From positions 1 through 9,689 of the forward strand of contig JAJZAL010000197.1 of assembly GCA_021799405.1 (NCBI GenBank): a stretch of 9,689 nt of DNA, given 5' to 3'. The translations under genes were made by a program, and so were the position numbers. Below, piece after piece: positions 1-6,376 of this stretch (position 1 is its first letter; each line of letters starts with the position of its first letter). The notes beneath the pieces were generated by a model. The model saw only the letters and a program-made list of their open reading frames with translations. It did no database searches and was not told the origin of the DNA. The DNA comes from Acidobacteriota bacterium. GTDB lineage: Bacteria > Acidobacteriota > Terriglobia > Terriglobales > Acidobacteriaceae.

Positions 1-393
1 ACTATTGAATTCCGTCACGGCCAGCCCGTCTTGACCGACGATGCTCGCCAGCAGCTCGACAGCATCGCAGCCAGCGTCACTGGTCACATGGGTTACATCC
101 TGGAGATGGAGGCGCACTCGCCCTATCGCGGCAGCGCGGGCATCCAGGACTCCCAGCGGCTGGCTCAGGTCGTACAGCGTTATCTCTACGAACAACATCA
201 GATTCCCATCTACCGCATGCACGCCGTAGCCCTCGGCAATGCCGTGTCGACCACAGCAAGCGACACGAGCACAGGCTCCAGCCGGGTGCGTACCAGCAGC
301 GTGGACGTACGTGTGATGGAAAACAGTTTGGCGGCCCAGGATTCAGCATCACCCCAGAATGCTGCTTCCTTGAATGGCGCGGAGCGGCCGTAA
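1..393 (+). CDS. OmpA-like C-terminal domain protein, 3' fragment
   Basis: The reading frame is open from the first base and ends at TAA 391-393, so this is the last 130 residues of a longer protein whose start is outside the window; the TTG at 31 is only an internal codon. The pattern fits the OmpA/MotB C-terminal fold: a first strand (IEFRHGQPVLTDDARQQLD), a second strand ending in EAHSPYRGS where classical members have EGHTDxxGS, a helix (SQRLAQVVQRYL), a last core strand (MHAVALGNA), and the terminal strand VDVRVMEN. Known members bind peptidoglycan diaminopimelate through the Asp of HTD and an Arg just before a conserved Ala in the following helix. Here those places are Pro and Leu, so classical binding may be lost. 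Expected location is the outer membrane or periplasm. The tail after the fold (about 20 residues) is low-complexity. A strong terminator follows. The fold call is fairly secure; the role is not. Confidence 0.72.
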   Translation, partial: TIEFRHGQPVLTDDARQQLDSIAASVTGHMGYILEMEAHSPYRGSAGIQDSQRLAQVVQRYLYEQHQIPIYRMHAVALGNAVSTTASDTSTGSSRVRTSSVDVRVMENSLAAQDSASPQNAASLNGAERP

Positions 394-496
394 GGCCGTT
401 CAGCCCCTCCCTCCGAGGCACCTTTCCGCGCCATCGGCTCCCCGGCCGGCAGGCCGCCAATCAAGCTCTCGCAACGCGAGAGAACCAAGGCAACTT

Positions 497-529
497 GGCC
501 CCCGTAGACCACGGGGGCCGATTTTTTTT
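497..529 (+). terminator. Rho-independent terminator of the OmpA-like gene
   Basis: There is a perfect 9-bp GC-rich stem, GGCCCCCGT (497-505) with ACGGGGGCC (511-519), a five-base loop, and an eight-T run at 522-529. It lies about 100 bases after the OmpA-like stop codon. The T-run is only on the plus-strand side, so it acts for rightward transcription. A smaller 7-bp hairpin (CTCTCGC 466-472 / GCGAGAG 476-482) sits just ahead of it. Confidence 0.9.
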
Positions 530-719
530 CTGGCCCACCTTGTACTTCTGAATCAAGACTCTCCTGACAGCAATCCCTGATCAATCCCCCGAATTCGCCA
601 GTCCATATCAACCCAGCGTAGGATGGACTGTCGGCGCGGCCCGCATGATCCTGCACGGCGGTGTCTGCACACAAGCAAGCCTACGCAACGGCCCGGCTCT
701 CCGGATTCGGGCCAATCCT

Positions 720-725
720 GTGGAG
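720..725 (+). promoter_or_regulatory. Ribosome-binding site deciding the GH127-like start
   Basis: GTGGAG (720-725) has its GGAG core nine bases before ATG 735. This start puts the twin-arginine motif at residues 5-6. The longer reading from ATG 645 would add 30 residues ahead of the signal peptide and is rejected. Confidence 0.75.
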
Positions 726-734
726 AATGCCATC

Positions 735-3170
735 ATGCCTATCAATCGCCGCGACTTTGTAAAGAGCGGAGCCGCCCTCGCCGCCCTTGGCACTCTGAGC
801 CCGCGCTCCACCCATGCCGCTTCCTCCGCCGGGCCGGCCGGAACCGCGACGCCCGTGGGCCGCATGGCCTGGCCCGCAGCCACCTGGTACCGCCCCTACG
901 TCTCCAAAGTGGCACACACGCCCGACGCGGTCATGTGGCTCCAGGTCGATCTCGGTGCTCCGCACGCTATTGACGCCGTGCGCCTCTATCCCGCCTTTAC
1001 GCCGGGCGATGAGCACGCCAACGGCTATGGCTTCCCGGTGCGTTTCCGCATCGAAGCTTCGGACGATCCCACATTTGCCAGTTCGAAGCTACTTGCCGAT
1101 CACTCCAAGGCCGACTTTGCCAATCCCTACGATGAAATCACCGAGTTCGCTGCCGGCGGTACCTCCGGCCGATACGTCCGGCTCACCGCAACCCGGCTCC
1201 GTCCCGCCCAGGACGGCGTCGGCTACACGCTCGCCATCGGCAAGATGGATGTCCTCTCCGGTGGCAAAGACGTGGCAGAGCGCTGCCCGGCCACCGGGGA
1301 CCCTGCATTCGTCAACCCCGCCGACCTGGCCCAACTCACCCGCCCGCCGCGACCCATGGGCGAGGGCATCATCACAGACAATCCCGGCAACGTCACCTCT
1401 GCCGCAGCCTGGCGCAGGATTCCGCTTCTGGTCAGCGTGCCTCGTTCGGGCGTCAACCCCCAGGGCAAGCTCTTCCGCCAGGCCATGGAGAACAACATCA
1501 CCTATCTGCTCAGCGCCTTTTCCGTCGACGAGATGCTGCGGCCCTTCCGCGAGCGCGCCGGCAAGCCGGTTCGCCCTGGCCTGCGCCAGCCCATCGCCTT
1601 CTGGGATACCTCGCTGCCAGGTTCGAGCGCCGGCCGCTTTCTAATGGGCTCAGGCAATACCCTGCGCTGGATCGACCACGCCGAGTTGCGCTCCTGGATG
1701 AACGCTGTGGTCGACGGCATCGAGGAGTGCCGCGAGTCCAACGGCTATATCATGGCCTACCCTGCGGATCTGATCCTCCACAGCGAACGCGGCGGATATA
1801 CGCGCTCATGGGTTACCCATGGCCTTATTGAGGCGGGTTACGCCGGCAATCCCAAGGCATTTCCGCTGTTGCGCGGCTTCTATGACTGGTTCGATACGTG
1901 CGAGTATCTGCCGAAGATGATGCGCGGTGGCACCCAGGGCGTTCAGGGCATGATCGCCAACACGCGCATGTACTTTACGCCCCTCGGCAAGCCTGAAGAT
2001 ATCCATGTGATTCAGCGCTATTACCAGGAGAATTACTGGCTCGAAGGATTAGCCAACCACAATACGGACGTTGTCTGGCAATATCCCTACGACCGGCCGC
2101 ATAACTACCTGATTACTGACTTTGAAGCCTATCTCGACATTTATCACGCCACCGGCGACGAGCGCTATCTTCGCGCCATGCAGGGCGCGTGGGACTTGTA
2201 TCACGATAGCTGGGAGCATGTTGGCGGTTCCATTGCCATTACCGAATTTGGCGAATTTCCGCCCAAATCCTACCGTCTCAAGGCGCAGAAGCCCTTCTGT
2301 GAAACCGGTGAAACCTGCGGCAGTGTCTTCTGGGTTCGCTTCAATCAGCGCTTTCACCAGATGTATCCGGACCAGGAAAAGTATGTGAATGAAATTGAGA
2401 AATCCATTTACAACGCCGGCCTCGCCAACCAGGTGAACTTTCACGGCATCATCTATCATGCCCGGCTCGTCGGCATGAAGGGTGACTTACCCGTGCCCCT
2501 TTGCACCAATTCCTGTTGCGAAGGGCAGGGAACACGCCTGCTTGGCTCACTGCCTGAATATATTTACTCGGTTGCTCCTGACGGTCTTTATGTCGATCTC
2601 TATGAGCCATCCACCATCCAGTGGAATCAGTCAGGCGCGGAGATGAAAGCCACTCTGTCTGGTAACTTCCCATATCATCCGGATGTAACACTGGCGATAA
2701 CTTCCTCGCGCCCTGCTCAGGCGAAGATCCGAATCCGTGTTCCTTCGTGGGCAGCCGCTTCCATGCCGATTCGCGTGAACCAGCAGGCGGCTGTCTCCGG
2801 CAATCCCGGTAGTTACGTGACGCTTGATCGCACCTGGTCCACCGGAGATACCATCCGCTTCACGTTGCCGATGGAACTGAAGCTCACCCGCTACACCGGC
2901 CTGGATCAGATTGCCGGTCACGAGCGCTTCGCTCTCGAATACGGGCCGGTTCTGCTCGCGCTGGTTGGTTCTGACAGCGCCGCGCTTACCGTGCGCAGCG
3001 GCCGCGGCTATGAAGACATCCTGCGGCAAATTAAGCAGGATCCCTATCGCCCCTTGCAGTTTGCTATCGATGGCCATCCGGAATATCACTACATCCCGTA
3101 CTGGCAGGTGGTCACCGAGCCTTTCACCTGCTTTCCGGTGATTGACCTGAGCAAGGAAGCCTCAGCATGA
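735..3170 (+). CDS. Tat-exported discoidin + GH127-like (DUF1680) glycoside hydrolase
   Basis: An 811-residue protein. Residues 1-28 form a Tat signal peptide (NRRDFVKSG at 4-12, hydrophobic stretch, likely cut after STHA at 28). Residues about 35-175 look like an F5/8 type C (discoidin) carbohydrate-binding domain (MWLQVDLG, RFRIEASDD, GRYVRLTATRL). From about 245 to 610 is the helical DUF1680/GH127 catalytic region, followed by beta-rich C-terminal domains. In the family model HypBA1, a beta-L-arabinofuranosidase, zinc is held by Glu338, Cys340, Cys417 and Cys418, with Cys417 the nucleophile. The matching residues here are E526, C528, C594 and C595 (ETC and SCCEGQGTR); E507 in GEF is the likely acid/base. 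Instead of the CCxxN of characterised enzymes it has CCEGQ, and there are extra cysteines at 522 and 590, so it is a distant branch and its substrate is uncertain. It probably acts in the periplasm or outside. It converges on the sulfatase gene. Confidence 0.88.
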   Translation: MPINRRDFVKSGAALAALGTLSPRSTHAASSAGPAGTATPVGRMAWPAATWYRPYVSKVAHTPDAVMWLQVDLGAPHAIDAVRLYPAFTPGDEHANGYGFPVRFRIEASDDPTFASSKLLADHSKADFANPYDEITEFAAGGTSGRYVRLTATRLRPAQDGVGYTLAIGKMDVLSGGKDVAERCPATGDPAFVNPADLAQLTRPPRPMGEGIITDNPGNVTSAAAWRRIPLLVSVPRSGVNPQGKLFRQAMENNITYLLSAFSVDEMLRPFRERAGKPVRPGLRQPIAFWDTSLPGSSAGRFLMGSGNTLRWIDHAELRSWMNAVVDGIEECRESNGYIMAYPADLILHSERGGYTRSWVTHGLIEAGYAGNPKAFPLLRGFYDWFDTCEYLPKMMRGGTQGVQGMIANTRMYFTPLGKPEDIHVIQRYYQENYWLEGLANHNTDVVWQYPYDRPHNYLITDFEAYLDIYHATGDERYLRAMQGAWDLYHDSWEHVGGSIAITEFGEFPPKSYRLKAQKPFCETGETCGSVFWVRFNQRFHQMYPDQEKYVNEIEKSIYNAGLANQVNFHGIIYHARLVGMKGDLPVPLCTNSCCEGQGTRLLGSLPEYIYSVAPDGLYVDLYEPSTIQWNQSGAEMKATLSGNFPYHPDVTLAITSSRPAQAKIRIRVPSWAAASMPIRVNQQAAVSGNPGSYVTLDRTWSTGDTIRFTLPMELKLTRYTGLDQIAGHERFALEYGPVLLALVGSDSAALTVRSGRGYEDILRQIKQDPYRPLQFAIDGHPEYHYIPYWQVVTEPFTCFPVIDLSKEASA

Positions 3171-3190
3171 GCCGATAACTTCAGGGGAGC

Positions 3191-3240
3191 TCGATCCAGT
3201 GTGCTCATCAGCATAACACGCGATGAGCACACTGGATCGA
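3191..3240. repeat. 19-bp perfect inverted repeat between convergent genes
   Basis: Arms 3191-3209 and 3222-3240 are exact reverse complements (left arm TCGATCCAGTGTGCTCATC), with a 12-base loop. It starts 20 bases after the GH127-like stop. There is no T-run on either side, so it is not a standard intrinsic terminator. It may be an mRNA 3'-end stabiliser or help end transcription from both directions. Confidence 0.85.
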
Positions 3241-3246
3241 AGTGTG

Positions 3247-3278
3247 AGGCGCTTATGAGCCATCCTTCATAAGCGCCT
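3247..3278. repeat. 12-bp inverted repeat (second of three hairpins)
   Basis: AGGCGCTTATGA (3247-3258) pairs perfectly with TCATAAGCGCCT (3267-3278) across an eight-base loop. It sits six bases after the 19-bp repeat. No strong T-run follows on either strand. Confidence 0.85.
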
Positions 3279-3286
3279 TACCGCAT

Positions 3287-3315
3287 TCTTCCCAGCCCCG
3301 GCCGGAGTGGGAAGA
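3287..3315. repeat. 8-bp inverted repeat (third of three hairpins)
   Basis: TCTTCCCA (3287-3294) pairs with TGGGAAGA (3308-3315) across a 13-base GC-rich loop. It lies 12 bases beyond the sulfatase stop codon, so it would be the first hairpin in the sulfatase mRNA 3' end. No U-tract follows. Confidence 0.7.
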
Positions 3316-3327
3316 TCATTCACACTC

Positions 3328-4917
3328 TCAATCCCCCGGCCGCGACAACCTCACGGGAAAGCCCGTCGTATCCTTGTACTTCTCGCGCAACTGCTTCAAT
3401 TGACTTACCAACTGCGGAACGATCTCCTCATAACCCGCCTGGATATGGCGGTTATTGTCAATGAAGAGATTCTCCATCTCATCAGGATCCTTCTCCAGGT
3501 CGAAGAGCTCCCATTGGTTGGTCGTGTAATAACTGATGAGCTTGAAGCGGTCGGTACGGATTCCGTAATGCGGCTGAACCCAGTGCGGATCGCCGAACTC
3601 GTAATAGTGGTAGTAGAACGCGGGCGATTCCTGAGGCAGGCTCTCACCGCGCAGGATCGGAGCGATGCTCTTGCCTTGCATCTCGGAGGGAATTGGCACT
3701 CCCGCCAAATCCAGCACCGTCGGTGCATTGTCGATGTTGATGACCCAGTCGCTGCGCACCGTGCCCTGTCCTACCGCTCCGGGGCACCGGATCATCCAGG
3801 GTACCCGAATCGACTGCTCATACATGAATCGCTTGTCGAACCAGCCATGATCGCCCAGGAAGAATCCATGATCCGTCGTGTACACCACGATCGTGTTTTC
3901 TGCCAGACCGTTGTCTTCAAGGTACTTGAGCAGCCGCCCCACGTTCTCGTCCTGAGAGCGCAGCGTGCCGAAGAAGTGCTCCATGTACTTCTGATAGTTC
4001 CATTGCTTGCGCTGACGCCCGGTCAGGTCGGCCGGCGGATGGAAATCCGGCATGTCCTCGATCCGCATTCTCGCCGCGCGCGCAGCGCCTGCCCGCCGCG
4101 AGTAGTCGTCCCAGAACGTGCCGGGTTCCGGGAATCGTGTCTTGTCGTAGATGTGCTCGTACTTGTGCGGAGGGTCCCAGGGCCGGTGGGTGTTGAAGAA
4201 CTGCATCATCATCAGGAATGGCTGCTTGAATTGCTGCAGCCCCTTGATGCACAAATCCGTCATGATGTCCGTCTCATAGCCCTCGTAATGGTACTGCCGA
4301 ATCTCCTGGCTGCCCAGGCTGGGGTTGCCCAGAAAACCGTTGGGGTTGTAATACGGTCCTCCCGCGCCTTTCTTGTAAACGAAGTAGTCAAAGCCGGCCG
4401 TGGCGGGACTCACAGGCAGATGCCACTTGCCTACCATGCCGGTCTGATAGCCGTTCTGCCGGAGAATCTTTGCCAGCGTTTGTTGCGCCGGATCGAAGTG
4501 TGGCGCCGGCTGGCCGGGGCTTTTAACCTCTGGATTGCCGGTGATGCCGTTGATGTGGCTGTAGGTGCCGGTGAGCAGTGTGGCCCGGCTCGGAGCGCAG
4601 AGCCCGTTCGTGCAGAAGCCGTTCTCAAAGCGAATGCCTTCTTTGGCGATGCGGTCGATGTTGGGCGTTTGCAGAAACCTTCCGCCATAGCAGCTGAGCG
4701 CGGGCAGCGGCACGCCTTCGCCGGTAATCCACAGAATGTTGGGCCGTTTCGGCAGCACGCCGGAGCCGACGCGTGGCGTTGTGCTTTGCGCGGGCTCGCT
4801 CCCCGCCGCCGCACGCGCGCTTACCGTTGACGCCGCGAGCAATCCCCCCAGACCTTTCAGGGCATTTCGCCGGCTGATGCCTTCAAAGGATTTGGTGGGT
4901 CGAGTAATTGAGCTCAA
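3328..4917 (-). CDS. Tat-exported sulfatase (formylglycine type, S1-like)
   Basis: A 529-residue alkaline-phosphatase-fold sulfatase. The start is TTG 4917: no ATG precedes the twin-arginine signal (SRRNALKGLGG, 15-25), and an AGGGGGGA ribosome site lies nine bases upstream. Cleavage is likely near SARAAA (33-38). The core opens at PNILW (59-63). The signature C107-A-P-S-R111 is the Cys type that an anaerobic-type or FGE enzyme converts to formylglycine. Other active-site residues: K164 and H166 (GKWH), H244 (NTHRP), D349-H350 (TTDHG), K362 (DKR). The family removes sulfate esters, mostly from carbohydrates. The N-terminal metal motif, usually DD, reads E67-G68 here, so one metal ligand is missing. 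With the converging GH127-like gene it suggests breakdown of a sulfated or otherwise decorated glycan outside the cytoplasm. The exact substrate cannot be read from sequence. The maturase gene is not in the window. Confidence 0.93.
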   Translation of the reverse strand: MSSITRPTKSFEGISRRNALKGLGGLLAASTVSARAAAGSEPAQSTTPRVGSGVLPKRPNILWITGEGVPLPALSCYGGRFLQTPNIDRIAKEGIRFENGFCTNGLCAPSRATLLTGTYSHINGITGNPEVKSPGQPAPHFDPAQQTLAKILRQNGYQTGMVGKWHLPVSPATAGFDYFVYKKGAGGPYYNPNGFLGNPSLGSQEIRQYHYEGYETDIMTDLCIKGLQQFKQPFLMMMQFFNTHRPWDPPHKYEHIYDKTRFPEPGTFWDDYSRRAGAARAARMRIEDMPDFHPPADLTGRQRKQWNYQKYMEHFFGTLRSQDENVGRLLKYLEDNGLAENTIVVYTTDHGFFLGDHGWFDKRFMYEQSIRVPWMIRCPGAVGQGTVRSDWVINIDNAPTVLDLAGVPIPSEMQGKSIAPILRGESLPQESPAFYYHYYEFGDPHWVQPHYGIRTDRFKLISYYTTNQWELFDLEKDPDEMENLFIDNNRHIQAGYEEIVPQLVSQLKQLREKYKDTTGFPVRLSRPGD

Positions 4918-4925
4918 TGAATTGT

Positions 4926-4933
4926 TCCCCCCT
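4926..4933 (-). promoter_or_regulatory. Ribosome-binding site fixing the TTG start of the sulfatase
   Basis: On the minus strand the sequence reads AGGGGGGA, with the G-run ending nine bases before TTG 4917. It supports translation from TTG, the only usable start before the Tat motif. Confidence 0.65.
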
Positions 4934-4934
4934 G

Positions 4935-4946
4935 CGCGATATCGCG
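4935..4946. promoter_or_regulatory. 12-bp perfect palindrome next to the sulfatase ribosome site
   Basis: CGCGATATCGCG is fully self-complementary and lies one base beyond the ribosome-binding site, downstream of the candidate TACAAT box. Its position suits a repressor site or a small 5'-UTR hairpin. No protein partner can be named. Confidence 0.4.
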
Positions 4947-5211
4947 GCTCATTCGGTGCGGAACCGCATGTTTACCCATTGTACGGAATAGGACTCAGGG
5001 TTCTCACAGGCAATGCCATTCGTCGTTTGTATTGGCCCGCTTCTCCCATCTGCCGGAGAGTCTCTCGGAGGCGCGCGCTTTGTCTGCGTCCTTCTCAGCC
5101 AGCGGTCCCACGCGCAACGCTCACTCGGAATGCGACGCCAAATGCCCGGCTCCAGTACCGGGTCGCCAGGCTGCATAGCTAAGCTCGCCCGCTTCTGTGC
5201 TTTCGTGCTGT

Positions 5212-5249
5212 CTGACCAAAGATGCATGCATTCCCGTTAGAATCCTCTG
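5212..5249 (+). promoter_or_regulatory. Putative leaderless promoter of tgt
   Basis: The -10 box TAGAAT (5238-5243, 5 of 6 consensus bases) is followed by six bases and then the GTG start at 5250, so transcription would begin at or next to the start codon. The -35 is weak: CTGACC at 5212-5217 with a long 20-base spacer. No Shine-Dalgarno precedes GTG 5250 or the next in-frame ATG at 5271. Confidence 0.5.
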
Positions 5250-6371
5250 GTGAGCCTTCATCTTCAGATCATGGCGGAGACCGAGGCCGGCGGACGGCGG
5301 GCGCAACTCCATCTGCCGCATCAGATCGTGCAGACGCCGGTGTTCATGCCTGTGGGCACGGCCGCAACCGTGAAGGCCGTGCCGCAGGACACGCTGGAAG
5401 AGCTGGGCGCGGAACTTATTCTGGGTAACACCTATCATCTCTACCTCCGGCCCGGACATGAGGCGATCCAACGCATGGGTGGGCTGCACCGCTTCATGAG
5501 CTGGCCGCGCGCATTGCTCACCGACTCGGGCGGTTTTCAGGTTTTCAGCCTCAATGCGCTGCGCAAGGTGAGCGAGGACGGCGTCCGTTTCCGCTCGCAT
5601 CTGGACGGCAGCAGCCACTTCTTCACGCCGGAACACTCGATGGACGTCCAGATTGCTCTCGGCGCGGATATCGCCATGGCCTTTGACGAGTGCACCGAAT
5701 ACCCGGCTGATCGCGCCCGCGCCAAAGAGAGCCTGCGGCTTACGATGGCCTGGGCCCGCCGCTCGCTTGACCACTTTCGAGCACATCAGGAAGAGGTGGT
5801 CTGGAGCGAGCAGTTTGCAGGCCGCACACAAAGCCTCTTTGGCATCGTGCAGGGCGGCATGTACACGGATCTACGCCGCGAGTGCGCGCAACGTCTGGTG
5901 GAGATGGACTTTGACGGCTATGCCATCGGCGGGCTGAGCGTGGGCGAGCCGCGCGAATTGACGCTGGAGATGATCTCGGAGGTGCTGCCCCTGCTGCCGC
6001 GGGACAAGCCCCGCTACGTGATGGGCGTTGGCTACCCCGACGAGATCGAACTCTATGCCCGGATGGGCGTCGATATGATGGACTGCGTGCTGCCCACGCG
6101 CGCTGCACGCCACGGTCTGCTCTTCACCAGCGAGGGACGGCTCAACATCAAGAACAAGCAATATGCTGAAGACCAGGCTCCGCCTGATCCTGCCTGCGAT
6201 TGCGCCGTCTGCCGCCGCTACTCGCGCGCGTATCTGCGACACCTCATGCAGTCGAGCGAAGCGCTCTCGGGCACGCTCAACACCATGCACAATCTCGCCT
6301 ACTATCTCGGCATCATGCGGCGGGTGCGCGACTCCATCAACGGAACCGCGAATCCGGCTGCGAATTGCTGA
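5250..6371 (+). CDS. tgt: Queuine tRNA-ribosyltransferase (tRNA-guanine transglycosylase)
   Basis: A 373-residue cytoplasmic enzyme that swaps guanine 34 in the anticodon of Tyr, His, Asn and Asp tRNAs for preQ1, on the way to queuosine. By comparison with the Zymomonas enzyme, the active-site Asp is D92 in TDSGGFQVFSL and the nucleophile is D278 in DCVLPTR. GIVQGG and the tRNA-contact motif ARHG are present. The zinc site is complete: C316, C318, C321 (CDCAVC) and H347. Length is normal for the family. An in-frame TAG at 5238-5240 blocks any start further upstream, and the N-terminal sequence MSLHLQI fits relatives, so GTG 5250 is chosen; ATG 5271 is the alternative. There is no Shine-Dalgarno. 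No other queuosine gene lies nearby. Its stop codon is five bases from that of the converging glycosyltransferase gene, with no terminator between. Confidence 0.97.
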   Translation: MSLHLQIMAETEAGGRRAQLHLPHQIVQTPVFMPVGTAATVKAVPQDTLEELGAELILGNTYHLYLRPGHEAIQRMGGLHRFMSWPRALLTDSGGFQVFSLNALRKVSEDGVRFRSHLDGSSHFFTPEHSMDVQIALGADIAMAFDECTEYPADRARAKESLRLTMAWARRSLDHFRAHQEEVVWSEQFAGRTQSLFGIVQGGMYTDLRRECAQRLVEMDFDGYAIGGLSVGEPRELTLEMISEVLPLLPRDKPRYVMGVGYPDEIELYARMGVDMMDCVLPTRAARHGLLFTSEGRLNIKNKQYAEDQAPPDPACDCAVCRRYSRAYLRHLMQSSEALSGTLNTMHNLAYYLGIMRRVRDSINGTANPAANC

Positions 6372-6376
6372 AGCTG

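Larger units (their letters stand above)
394..734. other. Intergenic region between the OmpA-like gene and the GH127-like gene
   Basis: This 341-base stretch holds no convincing gene. It contains a 7-bp hairpin (466-472 with 476-482), then the terminator at 497-529, then an 8-bp inverted repeat CAGTCCAT (599-606) / ATGGACTG (623-630) with a 16-base spacer. The last could be an operator or an mRNA hairpin ahead of the next gene. I could not pick out a convincing -35/-10 pair for that gene. Confidence 0.5.
4918..5249. other. Divergent promoter region between the sulfatase gene and tgt
   Basis: These 332 bases contain no gene I can support. Short open frames exist on both strands but lack ribosome sites and recognisable protein character. 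On the sulfatase side there is a TACAAT box (minus strand, 4983-4978) without a good -35, a 12-bp palindrome at 4935-4946, and the ribosome site. On the tgt side there is a TAGAAT box at 5238-5243. The roughly 230 bases between hold only short imperfect hairpins. Confidence 0.5.

Noticed and set aside
645..734. Longer N-terminus for the GH127-like protein (ATG 645)
   Set aside because: It would put 30 residues ahead of a complete Tat signal peptide, and the GGAG site nine bases before ATG 735 explains the start.
3191..3240. Insertion-sequence or transposon end
   Set aside because: There is no transposase, no target duplication and no second copy in the window; the place between two convergent stops explains it better.
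3307..4830. A 507-codon open frame on the plus strand opposite the sulfatase
   Set aside because: It is the antisense shadow of a GC-rich gene. The minus strand shows every sulfatase motif, and the plus-strand product has no recognisable domain or ribosome site.
4949..5227. A 92-codon minus-strand frame in the sulfatase-tgt spacer
   Set aside because: No ribosome site, no family character, unusual composition; it would place a gene over the region where both promoters should lie.
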